This document shows, piece by piece, positions 8,294 through 15,939 of a stretch of DNA of 35,089 nt. The translations under genes and the position numbers were made by a program. The number at the start of each line of letters is the position of its first letter. Within the stretch, counting starts at the first letter, position 1. The DNA comes from CAYSLU01 sp964431965 (lineage in GTDB: Bacteria; Verrucomicrobiota; Kiritimatiellia; CAIKKV01; CAYSLU01), in the NCBI GenBank assembly GCA_964431965.1, contig CAYSLU010000057.1:1-35089 (forward strand), given 5' to 3'. Below the pieces are notes generated by a model, which saw only the letters and a program-made list of their open reading frames with translations, did not search any database and was not told where the DNA came from.

Positions 8294-9201
8294 TAACGGC
8301 CTCCGATGTGACGGTTGTGTTCAAGCGCGGCAAGTGGCGGCGGCCGCTCAAGGCGCTTGACGGATTCAGCGTCACCGTGAACCGCGGCGATGTGTTCGGC
8401 CTGCTCGGCCCGAACGGCGCCGGCAAGTCCACGGCGATGTACTGCTTCCTCGGGCTGATCCGGCCGACCCGGGGCACGATCCGCATCGCCGGCTCGGAGC
8501 CCGTGCCCGGGAGTGCCCTCTACGAGCGCATCGCCTACGTGCCCGAGGAGCCCCACTACCATCTCTACCTCACGGTCCAGGAAGCCCTGCGCTACTACGC
8601 CGGCCTGTATGCGGCCGATGTGCCGCCGGCGCGCCTCGGAGAGGCCATCGAGCGCGTGGGCCTCACCGAGTTCCGCGACCTCCGGCTCGACAAGTGCTCC
8701 AAGGGGATGAAACAGAAGCTGGGAATCGCCACGTGCCTGATCACGCGGCCGGAACTGGTGCTGCTCGACGAGCCGACGCGCGGCCTGGATCCGGTGATCG
8801 TGAAGGAGTTCCGGGAGATCATCCTCGACATGAACCGGCAGGGAACGACGTTCGTGATCAACTCGCACATCCTGTCCGAGGTTGAAATGGTCTGCAACCG
8901 GGTGGCGATCATGAACCACGGGCGGGTCGTCATGCAGGATGAAATGCGCCGCCTGCTCAAGTACGAGCTCGACACCTATGTCGTGGATTTCACCGGACCG
9001 GAGGGAGCGGCCCTGCCGCCCTATATGAGCGCGGCCCCGCCGCTCCACGGCACCAGCCGCGGCACGGTGCCCGCCGCCAACCTCGCAGAGTTCATGCGGT
9101 TTGCCGATGGGGCCGGGATCCGGGTGTTCTCGTGCTCCCTCAAGCGCCTGAACCTGGAAGAGGCATTCTTCAATGTGCTGAAGGGCGGCTCGTCATGCTG
9201 A
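8290..9201 (+). CDS. ABC transporter ATP-binding protein
   Basis: A 303-residue ATPase that would energise the permease encoded next. Walker A is GPNGAGKST, the signature is CSKGMKQKLGIA (a Cys-Ser variant of LSGGQ typical of ABC-2/NosF-type ATPases), Walker B is LVLLDEPTRGLDP, and NSHIL carries the switch His. A C-terminal domain of about 90 residues after the nucleotide-binding domain fits the ABC-2 exporter class rather than importers. The GTG start is at 8290, overlapping the upstream stop as GTGA. The gene ends inside the permease start. Together with the TlpA/CcmH-like protein this recalls nosF-nosY-type or cytochrome maturation exporters, but no specific substrate can be read from the sequence. 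Confidence 0.93.
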   Translation: MITASDVTVVFKRGKWRRPLKALDGFSVTVNRGDVFGLLGPNGAGKSTAMYCFLGLIRPTRGTIRIAGSEPVPGSALYERIAYVPEEPHYHLYLTVQEALRYYAGLYAADVPPARLGEAIERVGLTEFRDLRLDKCSKGMKQKLGIATCLITRPELVLLDEPTRGLDPVIVKEFREIILDMNRQGTTFVINSHILSEVEMVCNRVAIMNHGRVVMQDEMRRLLKYELDTYVVDFTGPEGAALPPYMSAAPPLHGTSRGTVPAANLAEFMRFADGAGIRVFSCSLKRLNLEEAFFNVLKGGSSC

Positions 9202-10007
9202 AAGCCTTCCGCGCCAACGTCCGCGCCGACCTGATCTTCTTCCGCCGGAACCGGCTCGTCCTCCTGGTCGCGCTCTTCATCTGCTTCATCTGGGGAACCT
9301 CGCTGCTGCCGTCGCTCCTCTTCGTGTCCGCCCGCGACAAGTTTCAGCAGATCAAGATGCTGCTCGAGCAGTCGCAGTGGTTCGTCACGTTCTTTGTGGC
9401 GGCGCTGGCGGTGATGACGCTCGCCTACAACTTCAACCAGCGCTGCTTCAAGATGGTCATCACGAAGCCCTGCCCGTCCGAGGTGTGGCTGCTGGCGCAC
9501 TACGCCGCGGTCCTGCTGGTCGCGGCCGTGCTGTACGCGCTCGTGCTGACAGCCGCCGTCGGGCTGTTCTTCGCCTGGCACATCCCGCTCCAGTGGGGCG
9601 TGTTCTACCTGGTCGCCGACGCCTTCCTGCGGGCCGTGGTCGTCGTCTCGGTTCTGTCGTTCCTGGTGACCGTGCTTCACCCGTTCATCGCGGTCATCCT
9701 GATGGGGCTCGCCAGCGAGGGAACGTTCTACGGGCTCCTCATCTTCCTGTCGGCGGCGGCGGCGGGAGCCGCCACGCAGTCCGCGAAGTTCTGGTACACC
9801 GCGTCGAACACGCTCTGCTATGCGCTCTACCTGAGCGTGCCCAGTTACTCGCTGTTCGACCAGAACGTCGCCACCGTCCACTCCAGCCTGCGCATGGCCT
9901 GGGGCGACCTCAAGTGGCTGGGGCTGACCGTCCTCTACACGGCTCTGGTCGGAGCGCTGTTCTACGCGCTCACCGCCCTGGCGCTGAGGCGCCGGCGTCA
10001 CACGTAA
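9195..10007 (+). CDS. ABC-2 type transporter permease
   Basis: A 270-residue integral membrane protein with about six hydrophobic spans: near residues 18-45, 60-80, 95-125, 135-160, 165-190 and 235-260. The order and length fit the permease half of an ABC-2 exporter. No catalytic motif is expected. The ATG at 9195 lies inside the end of the ATPase gene (7-base overlap) with an AAGGGCGG ribosome-site-like run upstream, so the two subunits should be made in fixed ratio. It is the last gene of the operon that begins with the thioredoxin-like protein. It converges with the pseudopilin-like gene, ten bases from its stop. Confidence 0.88.
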   Translation: MLKAFRANVRADLIFFRRNRLVLLVALFICFIWGTSLLPSLLFVSARDKFQQIKMLLEQSQWFVTFFVAALAVMTLAYNFNQRCFKMVITKPCPSEVWLLAHYAAVLLVAAVLYALVLTAAVGLFFAWHIPLQWGVFYLVADAFLRAVVVVSVLSFLVTVLHPFIAVILMGLASEGTFYGLLIFLSAAAAGAATQSAKFWYTASNTLCYALYLSVPSYSLFDQNVATVHSSLRMAWGDLKWLGLTVLYTALVGALFYALTALALRRRRHT

Positions 10008-10016
10008 GGGGACCGC

Positions 10017-10385
10017 CTACGGGATGCCGGCCGCCCCCGCGTCCCGCACGTGGTGAGGCGGAGCCTTTCGGCTCTCCGTGCAGTAGCTCGGCCGGCCGAT
10101 CGGCTGCAGCACGTAGCTGCCGCCCGACGGGCAGGCGGGCGCGCGCCGGCTTTGAAGATACGGGAGCACGTCGTCCCATGTGATCTCCCCCCCGTAGGAC
10201 CTGTTGTTCTCCGATGCGCACATGTCCTTGGCGTCATCGATGGTGCACTGGTTCGTGAGGCAGACGGTCTGCCGGCTCGCCTCCCGGGCACGAATCAGCG
10301 ACAGGCCGGCCACGGCCATCAGGATCCCCAGAATCGCCACAACGACCATGGTCTCGACCAGCGTGAACCCTCGGCTCGTCCGCAT
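10017..10385 (-). CDS. Type II secretion/type IV pilin-like protein with prepilin leader
   Basis: A 122-residue protein with a class III prepilin signal: MRTSRG followed by FTLVETMVVVAILGILMAVA. Cleavage would fall after Gly6, leaving Phe+1 and Glu+5, as in pseudopilins. The globular part is short and ends with a Cys pair in CPSGGSYVLQPIG...YC, a C-terminal form common in small pseudopilin-like proteins of Lentisphaerota/Kiritimatiellota. I chose the ATG at 10385 because a GGGGAGG run ends seven bases before it, whereas the ATG two codons earlier (10391) would almost touch that site. It stands alone, with no secretion genes nearby. It is probably exported and may form surface fibres or act as a minor pseudopilin; the specific role is not readable. 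Confidence 0.85.
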   Translation of the reverse strand: MRTSRGFTLVETMVVVAILGILMAVAGLSLIRAREASRQTVCLTNQCTIDDAKDMCASENNRSYGGEITWDDVLPYLQSRRAPACPSGGSYVLQPIGRPSYCTESRKAPPHHVRDAGAAGIP

Positions 10386-10427
10386 TGTCATGCCTCCCCG
10401 TGTTTCCCGGGCTGTGCGACCGGCGAG

Positions 10428-10457
10428 TTTATGCCACGCCGTGAACAATGAAAGCAA
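10428..10457 (-). promoter_or_regulatory. Sigma70-like promoter candidate for the pseudopilin-like gene
   Basis: On the minus strand TTGCTT (10457-10452) and CATAAA (10433-10428) are 18 bases apart. The segment is visibly AT-richer than the flanks and sits about 40 bases before the start codon, downstream of the DUF3604 gene stop. Confidence 0.35.
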
Positions 10458-10472
10458 GCCGGACCCGGGCCC

Positions 10473-12314
10473 TCAGGAGACTCGCTCGACCATGACGAAC
10501 ACCGGGCTCGCATACACGATGCCCCCATCGCGCTGCAGGGCGCGCAGGTAGAAGTGGGTGGACCGCCCCGCCGGGCCGAGCGGAATTTCGCGCTCAAGAT
10601 CCGGCTCTTCAGACGACGTCTGCCAGACCACCTGCCCTTCGGACACCACCTCGATCGTCTGCAGGCTGTCCTCCGCACTCAGGCGCAGGCGAGCCACCAG
10701 CGGCGTGCCCGGAACCACGGCGATCTCGTCGCCCGCTGCTCCGCCGTTTACGCGAAAGTCGACAAGCGCGCGCGTATCCCAGACGGCCCACGTGTGGCGG
10801 GCCCGGAGCGCCTCATAGACAGCAGGCCGGGCCACCGACGGCGTCCACACGCCGGTCAGGATCACGCTGCGCGGAGCGTGAAGGCCCGCCCCCTCGTGCT
10901 CGGCGTAGGCGCGCCCCGGCCAGCCGCAATGGTTGTCGGTCCCGCCCACGAACCCCAGCCGGTGGCCGAGCGCCAGCGCGTCCTGGACCGATGCGCCATT
11001 CCCCTGATGCCACCCCCGCCACGCGTCGTCGTAGACGTTCCGCTCCTGGTTGCCTCGCGTCTGGAAGATTTCCACCAGCCGGATGTACGGCTGCGGGGCG
11101 GGCCAGGGATACGCATGCCAATACGGGGCATCATCCTCGAGCCGCCGGGCCTCCGACACGCAGTTCGTATGGTGAGGCACGGCGATGAAGTCCCGCTCCG
11201 CATGGAGCGCCTTCAGCCGGTCGACCAGCGTTTCCGGGCGCGCCCCGGTCACGCCCGCCGAGCCCCCGCACACTAGGGGATGAGCCGGATCGGTGAAATA
11301 GTAGTTCTCGTGCCCGCGGTCGCTCGCGTTCTCCCATCCGAACAGCGTGGCGAACTCGCCCGGTCGCTCGAACTCCTCGAGCGCCGCCACGGTCTCGGCC
11401 CAGTCGCGACCCCGTGGGTTGTGGTCGCCCGGTCCCGCGAAATCGAGGTTTAGCCCGTCGCGCGCGAAGCGCAGCGCCTCGCGAATGGAGCGCTGGCCGT
11501 CACCGGAGAAGTCCGTATGCCAGTGGAACTCGCCGAAGGCCGGCCGAAGTCCCCCGGTCGCGGCATGCCAGACGGGGTTCCCGGTCACAACCAGCACGCC
11601 CGGCTCACGACGCCCGTTGGCCACGTTCTCGCGAGCGGACAGAGCCGACTCCGGAACAGACACGCGCGCACGGCCCACCCGCCCGGCTGGCGCCGGCAGG
11701 CAGACGATGGCCGAGGAGGCGACCCGCACCGGCGTGGCCGTCCCGTTCCACGCAAGCTCGCACCCCACCTCACGCTCGAACGCCGCCGGATTGCCGAACC
11801 GGTCCTCCGGCACAATGGCCGTGCGCACGGTCCCGTCGGGTCCCGGGGTCGGCCGGCTGTTCACCGCCAACCGCTCGACCGGGCCCGGGGCCACGGACAG
11901 CACACATCCGCACCCCGCCTCCTCAGAAAACCCCTCCTCGCCCCCGGATCCCGATGTCCACGCGGTCAGCGCATGGTCTACGCCGGCCCATATCGGCGGG
12001 ATGACGGTCAGCTCGATCTCGACGACGTCTCCCCGCCGCACCCCGCCGGGCAGATGAAGACGGAACAGGGTCCGAGTGCGGTTCGCAAGCACCTCGGACA
12101 CGGTGGGCCGCGGCTTCCACCGGAACAGGATCTGCCCGTGACTGAATCGGAAGCCGACGTGCCGCCACGAAATGAACCCCCTCAGGGTGCGGCCCCGCAC
12201 TTCCAGCCGGCCGCCCGGAGAAAGGTCGGCATCGGGTCGCCACAGAAGCCGGTACGTGTACGCCCGGCAAAGGGTACAGGTCGCCTTCGGATCAGTGGCG
12301 AGTTCCAGGCTCAT
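10473..12314 (-). CDS. DUF3604/PHP-like metal-dependent hydrolase
   Basis: A 613-residue protein. Residues 1 to about 255 are beta-rich and serve as an accessory or lid domain. The catalytic part starts at GEFHWHTDFSGDG: His264, His266 and Asp268 form an HxHxD metal site. Further ligands are Asp297-His298 (GPGDHNP), Glu328 (GWE), His335, His381-His382 (VPHHTN) and Asp460/His462 (GGTDNHCG). This layout matches DUF3604, a PHP-superfamily branch often seen beside sulfatases and glycosidases; members are thought to be phosphoesterases or hydrolases but few are characterised. No signal peptide is visible. The gene begins 25 bases after the GH29 gene on the same strand and is most likely co-transcribed with it. 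No clear ribosome site precedes the ATG. The natural substrate is unknown. Confidence 0.82.
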   Translation of the reverse strand: MSLELATDPKATCTLCRAYTYRLLWRPDADLSPGGRLEVRGRTLRGFISWRHVGFRFSHGQILFRWKPRPTVSEVLANRTRTLFRLHLPGGVRRGDVVEIELTVIPPIWAGVDHALTAWTSGSGGEEGFSEEAGCGCVLSVAPGPVERLAVNSRPTPGPDGTVRTAIVPEDRFGNPAAFEREVGCELAWNGTATPVRVASSAIVCLPAPAGRVGRARVSVPESALSARENVANGRREPGVLVVTGNPVWHAATGGLRPAFGEFHWHTDFSGDGQRSIREALRFARDGLNLDFAGPGDHNPRGRDWAETVAALEEFERPGEFATLFGWENASDRGHENYYFTDPAHPLVCGGSAGVTGARPETLVDRLKALHAERDFIAVPHHTNCVSEARRLEDDAPYWHAYPWPAPQPYIRLVEIFQTRGNQERNVYDDAWRGWHQGNGASVQDALALGHRLGFVGGTDNHCGWPGRAYAEHEGAGLHAPRSVILTGVWTPSVARPAVYEALRARHTWAVWDTRALVDFRVNGGAAGDEIAVVPGTPLVARLRLSAEDSLQTIEVVSEGQVVWQTSSEEPDLEREIPLGPAGRSTHFYLRALQRDGGIVYASPVFVMVERVS

Positions 12315-12339
12315 CGGGATTCGGCGCGCGCCACCGCCA

Positions 12340-13500
12340 TCACGCCCCGCCCGCGCCGGTCGCCTTCTCGCCCGGCAAACACGCCTCCGATGCCGCAGGC
12401 CAGCCGCGCTCGCGAAGGCGGCGGCCGACGGCCCGCAGGCTCGCGATGTCGGCCGGATGAATCGACCCGTCGGGCAGCGGCCCGACGTTCGCCAGCAGGT
12501 TGCAGTCGTGCGCCCGGGCGTGGCCGAGAAGGCCCCATATTTCGTCCGCCGTCAGGTGCTCGGCGTCGCTCTGATAGCCCCACGCGCCTTTCTGCAGCGT
12601 CGCGCAGATCTCGTTGTGCTTGCCCCGGTTCTTCGCCCACGCCTCGTCCGCTCGCGCGGCCGCCTCGAGGTTTCCGTTCTTCCGGAACACCTCGCCCAGC
12701 GAATGGAAATGCTGCTCCGGCGTGCCGAAATCCTCGGTGCCCGTCGCCCCCTGCTTGAAGGACAGCAGGCACTCCGGCCGCAGCGCGCGGATCAGCTTGT
12801 AGGTGGACTCGAGCGGCACAAGATCCGGCCGCAGGTAGTAGGCCATGATGATGTCGAGCCACATGCCCGCCAGCGGCCGCACGCGCGTCAGCAGCTCGCG
12901 GATCTGGCCCTGCATGTACGGAACGTAGTGCTGCCGGAACGCATCCTCCGACTCCTCCAGGTACTCCGGCTGTGGCCGCGCGTAGGCGGGCCGCGCCGCC
13001 TCGAGCGAGCTCCGCCCGAGCCCGCGGGGGAAGCGCCAGTTGAGCATGAACGTGTAGTACGTGAAAAACCCGAGCCCGCGCCGGTCGCAAGCCGCCGCCA
13101 GCTCCGCCACGAGATCGCGCCCGCACGGCGACCGGACCGAGTTGAACGGCTCGCCGGGCGAGTCCCACAGGCAGAACCCCTCGTGGTGACACGACACGAG
13201 CGTGATGTACTTCATGCCGGCCTCGCAGGCGAGGTCGGCGATGAGCCCCGCATCGAACCCCCGGGCCGTGAACGTGTTGGAGAGCGTCGCATACTCGCCC
13301 ACCGGCACCTGGCGCCGAAACTGCACCCACTCGCCGGCGCCCATCATCGAGTACAGGCCGAAGTGGATGAAGAGCCCCCACCCGGCATCGCGAAACCAGG
13401 CCATGTTGGCATCATGCGGATCGCGGTCCCAGATCGGCGAGTAGGCGTTGAGGTAGCGCGGGCAGGGCTGGCTGCTCGCGCGGGGCGCAGATGTGGTCAT
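12340..13500 (-). CDS. GH29 alpha-L-fucosidase-like glycoside hydrolase
   Basis: Members remove alpha-linked L-fucose by a retaining mechanism. The 386-residue product carries the family hallmarks WFRDAGWGLFIHFGLYSM (substrate-binding His46), SCHHEGFCLWDS (His105-His106) and RPLAGMWLDIIMAYY, placing the nucleophile at Asp216. NLLANVGPLPDGSI marks the end of the barrel. It is short: the protein stops right after the barrel and lacks the usual C-terminal beta domain. No signal peptide is present. The ATG at 13500 has an AGAGG ribosome site seven bases upstream (13508-13512). The gene is the first of a two-gene unit with the DUF3604 gene and diverges from the heparinase-like gene. Substrate could be fucose or another 6-deoxy or galacto-configured sugar. 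Confidence 0.88.
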   Translation of the reverse strand: MTTSAPRASSQPCPRYLNAYSPIWDRDPHDANMAWFRDAGWGLFIHFGLYSMMGAGEWVQFRRQVPVGEYATLSNTFTARGFDAGLIADLACEAGMKYITLVSCHHEGFCLWDSPGEPFNSVRSPCGRDLVAELAAACDRRGLGFFTYYTFMLNWRFPRGLGRSSLEAARPAYARPQPEYLEESEDAFRQHYVPYMQGQIRELLTRVRPLAGMWLDIIMAYYLRPDLVPLESTYKLIRALRPECLLSFKQGATGTEDFGTPEQHFHSLGEVFRKNGNLEAAARADEAWAKNRGKHNEICATLQKGAWGYQSDAEHLTADEIWGLLGHARAHDCNLLANVGPLPDGSIHPADIASLRAVGRRLRERGWPAASEACLPGEKATGAGGA

Positions 13501-13540
13501 GGCGGTTCCTCTGTTCCGGCGGGTGTTCCGGCTGCCCCGT

Positions 13541-13570
13541 CTGATAGCACAGAACGCGCGGCGGGCTCAA
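13541..13570 (-). promoter_or_regulatory. Promoter candidate for the GH29-DUF3604 pair
   Basis: On the minus strand TTGAGC (13570-13565), an 18-base spacer and TATCAG (13546-13541) preceded by TGC, which makes an extended -10 element. Transcription would start near 13534, about 35 bases before the ATG at 13500. Confidence 0.4.
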
Positions 13571-13590
13571 GCGCCGGACGTGGCACCGCC

Positions 13591-13620
13591 GTGGCGCAAG
13601 CCTCTGGCTTGCGTCGGGCG
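13591..13620. repeat. Short palindromic intergenic repeat (perfect 7-bp hairpin)
   Basis: GCAAGCC (13596-13602), a TCT loop and GGCTTGC (13606-13612) form a perfect hairpin inside GTGGCGCAAGCCTCTGGCTT. Elements of this look recur between genes in many GC-rich PVC genomes, but only one copy is seen in this window. It lies between the two divergent promoter candidates. Confidence 0.5.
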
Positions 13621-13640
13621 CAGCTCGCGGCATTCGCGCT

Positions 13641-13669
13641 TTGACAACCGCAAGCACGATCCATACGGT
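13641..13669 (+). promoter_or_regulatory. Promoter candidate for the heparinase-like gene
   Basis: A perfect -35 hexamer TTGACA (13641-13646) is followed after 17 bases by TACGGT (13664-13669), which keeps the conserved TA...T of a -10 element. Initiation near 13676 would give a 50-base leader before the ATG at 13726. Confidence 0.45.
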
Positions 13670-13725
13670 TACGCGCTGTCGTGAGGCCACCGGGCCATCC
13701 GGCCATAATGGAGCGAGCACGTATC

Positions 13726-15681
13726 ATGCCCACAAGCATTTCCCCCACCGCCGCCGCTATTGCCGCGGCGGATGTCATCAACAGCGCGACGCCGGTCGAG
13801 TGCAGCCTGCTCGGCGTGCACCCGCGCCTGCTGTGCGTCCGGCAGCCATTCGACGCGCTGCGGGCCCGGCTGGGCGCCGAGCCCTGGAAGGGCTGGCTCG
13901 AGCAGCTGCGGCGAGGGGGCGAGTCGCTGCTGACGGTCGCCCTCCCCGAGCGCCTCATGGGCACGCCCGTTTCCGTGCTCGACGTGCGCGGCCTCGGCGG
14001 TCACCTCATCCACCTGTCGCTGCTCCACCGCCTGACGGAGGACCCGCGGTACCGGGCCCGCATCGACTACCTCATGCAGCGGCTGGCGGACGAGAAGGAC
14101 TGGGGCCACTCCCTGATCTACGGGCACTGGGCGCAGGGGTTCGCCATCGCGCTCGACTGGCTGTGGCACGACTTCGACGAGGAGGCGCGCCGGCGCCACG
14201 TTGAGACGCTGCACGACCGCTCGCACCACGTGTTTGCCCAATGGGCATCCTACCGCTCCGGCGAACCGTTCGGATACACATGGAACATCTCGTCGGTCGT
14301 GCTCGGAGGGATCACGGCCACCGCCGGCTGCCTGTATGGGGAGCGCCCCGACATCGCCCCCATGGCGAACCTCGCGTGGGAGAAGATGCGCTGCCAGAGC
14401 GCGGCGCTCGGGCCCGACGGAGTATCGCCCGAGGGCATCATGTACGGCGGCTACTACGCCAGCTACCTGACGGCGAACTTCATTATCGCCGAGGACCTCT
14501 TCGGGATCGACCTCTACGGCACGACTCCGTGGCTCCGGCGCTACGCGCTGTCGCTGCACGCGCAATCGCTCCCGCGCGCGTCGTGGAAGGCGGATGACGC
14601 CTTCTTCATGCAGGGGGATGCCCACGGCAACGTCTTCGGCCTCGAGACGGTGCTGCGGACAATTGCCAGCGCGGCTCGCGACGGCACGGCGCAGTGGTAT
14701 GCCGACGAGCTTCTGGGCACCGGCCTGATCGGCATGGGCCCGCTGTCCTTCCTGCTCTACGACTCGTCCGTCAAGGCCGTGGCGCCGCTCGACCGGCCGC
14801 CGTTCGACCTGATGGAAGACCACGGCATCGCGGTGATGCGCGGCGACTGGAGCGGGACTGAGTCGGCCTGCGCGGTCAAGTGCGGCCCGAACGTCGGCCA
14901 CCATGCGGCCAGGCGCTACACGCATCCGCTCGGCGGCGGGCACATGCACCCGAACAACGGCGACGTCCAGATATTCGCGCACGGCGAGTGGATCCTCACC
15001 TGCCCGGGTTACGTATACAAGGACACCGCCTTCCACAACACGCTCCTTGTCAACGGCTTCGGCCAGTACGGCGAGAAGTCGGAGTGGTTGGAGGATCTGC
15101 CTTACCGCCAGCGCCGCCTGTACCCGTTCCTGGAGCGGGCCGAGCATTACGAAGCGTGGGACTATTGCATCGCCGACATGACGATGGCGTACCCGGAGCC
15201 GCTGGGCCTGCGCCGGCTGCGGCGGCACGTGCTCTACGTCCGTCCCGATTCGTGGCTGCTGGTCGACGCGGCGGAGAGCGCCGCGCCCGTCACGCCCACC
15301 CTGCTGTTCCACACCGGGTTCGCCGTCCAACCCATGGGCGGCAACGTCTTCGGCGGAAGCGGCCGCACGGCCGGCTGCCGGATCCAGGTCCATGCACCCG
15401 CCTGCATCACGGCGACCATCGAGGACCAGACCCGCCTGCACTCAGGCGGAGCGGCTCAGGGCACGATGCCCCTGCTCCGGATCTCGCCCGCCGCACCCGC
15501 GTCGCGGCATTTGTGCGTCACCCGCATCCAAGCGTATCCGGCAGGCACAGCCGCGCCGGCGGACGATGTCCGTATGGATATCGCGCCCGATCAGAACACC
15601 GTGCGGATCAGCGGGTCCGGCCTGCCCCGCCCCCTGATCCTGTCGCCCTTCAGCAAAGAGTCACCAATCGCCGAAGCATAG
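13726..15681 (+). CDS. Heparinase II/III-like polysaccharide lyase
   Basis: Cleaves uronic-acid-containing polysaccharide or oligosaccharide by beta-elimination if typical of the family. The 651-residue product has an N-terminal alpha-helical toroid (about 1-365) with YTWNISS (Asn187) and PEGIMYGGYYASY (about 235-247), then a beta-sandwich domain. That domain shows GGGHMHPNNGDVQIFAHG (His406, His408) and KDTAFHNTLLVNG (His437-Asn438), equivalent to the family's H-x-H-x-D and a-HNT-v-VdG motifs. The ATG at 13726 is chosen over 13708 and a GTG at 13681 because a GGAG lies twelve bases upstream, though this is a weak argument. No signal peptide, so it probably acts on imported oligomers. It stands alone, divergent from the GH29 gene. 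Substrate (alginate, heparinoid, ulvan-like or other) cannot be told. Confidence 0.82.
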   Translation: MPTSISPTAAAIAAADVINSATPVECSLLGVHPRLLCVRQPFDALRARLGAEPWKGWLEQLRRGGESLLTVALPERLMGTPVSVLDVRGLGGHLIHLSLLHRLTEDPRYRARIDYLMQRLADEKDWGHSLIYGHWAQGFAIALDWLWHDFDEEARRRHVETLHDRSHHVFAQWASYRSGEPFGYTWNISSVVLGGITATAGCLYGERPDIAPMANLAWEKMRCQSAALGPDGVSPEGIMYGGYYASYLTANFIIAEDLFGIDLYGTTPWLRRYALSLHAQSLPRASWKADDAFFMQGDAHGNVFGLETVLRTIASAARDGTAQWYADELLGTGLIGMGPLSFLLYDSSVKAVAPLDRPPFDLMEDHGIAVMRGDWSGTESACAVKCGPNVGHHAARRYTHPLGGGHMHPNNGDVQIFAHGEWILTCPGYVYKDTAFHNTLLVNGFGQYGEKSEWLEDLPYRQRRLYPFLERAEHYEAWDYCIADMTMAYPEPLGLRRLRRHVLYVRPDSWLLVDAAESAAPVTPTLLFHTGFAVQPMGGNVFGGSGRTAGCRIQVHAPACITATIEDQTRLHSGGAAQGTMPLLRISPAAPASRHLCVTRIQAYPAGTAAPADDVRMDIAPDQNTVRISGSGLPRPLILSPFSKESPIAEA

Positions 15682-15750
15682 CGCCCCGGACCGCGATCCC
15701 CTCCCTGAGGAGTGCGCGAATTGTCTTTCATGTGACGAAAGCAGACGGTC

Positions 15751-15939
15751 TCAGGGCTTCTTCCCGAACCGCGGGCCACGTTCCCCTGCAAAGGCCCGTC
15801 GCAGCTTGGTGTCAGACGAGCTTTCGCTCCGACGGACGACGGGGCGGCCAACCCGATCAGCCATGGCCCGCCTCTTGGCGCGGCTGGCCTGCCACTCCTC
15901 CCACGTCCAATCCGTCTTAAGCTTGGAGTCCGAGCTCAC
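15751..15939 (-). CDS. Small basic hypothetical protein, overlapping the nucleotidyltransferase gene
   Basis: A 62-residue, highly charged protein beginning MSSDSKLKTDWTWEEW and rich in Arg/Lys/Ser, with no membrane segment or known motif. It starts with GTG at 15939, 23 bases inside the end of the preceding gene, and AGGAAG (15951-15946) lies six bases upstream, a better ribosome site than most in this window. The overlap and this site suggest translational coupling to the nucleotidyltransferase. It might be a small partner or antitoxin-like protein, but that is only inference. I do not recognise the sequence and it could be a spurious frame. Confidence 0.5.
   Translation of the reverse strand: MSSDSKLKTDWTWEEWQASRAKRRAMADRVGRPVVRRSESSSDTKLRRAFAGERGPRFGKKP

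Noticed and set aside
13669..15441. A 590-codon minus-strand open frame opposite the heparinase-like gene
   Set aside because: Same GC-driven shadow pattern; the plus-strand protein carries the conserved His/Asn motifs of heparinase II/III-like proteins.
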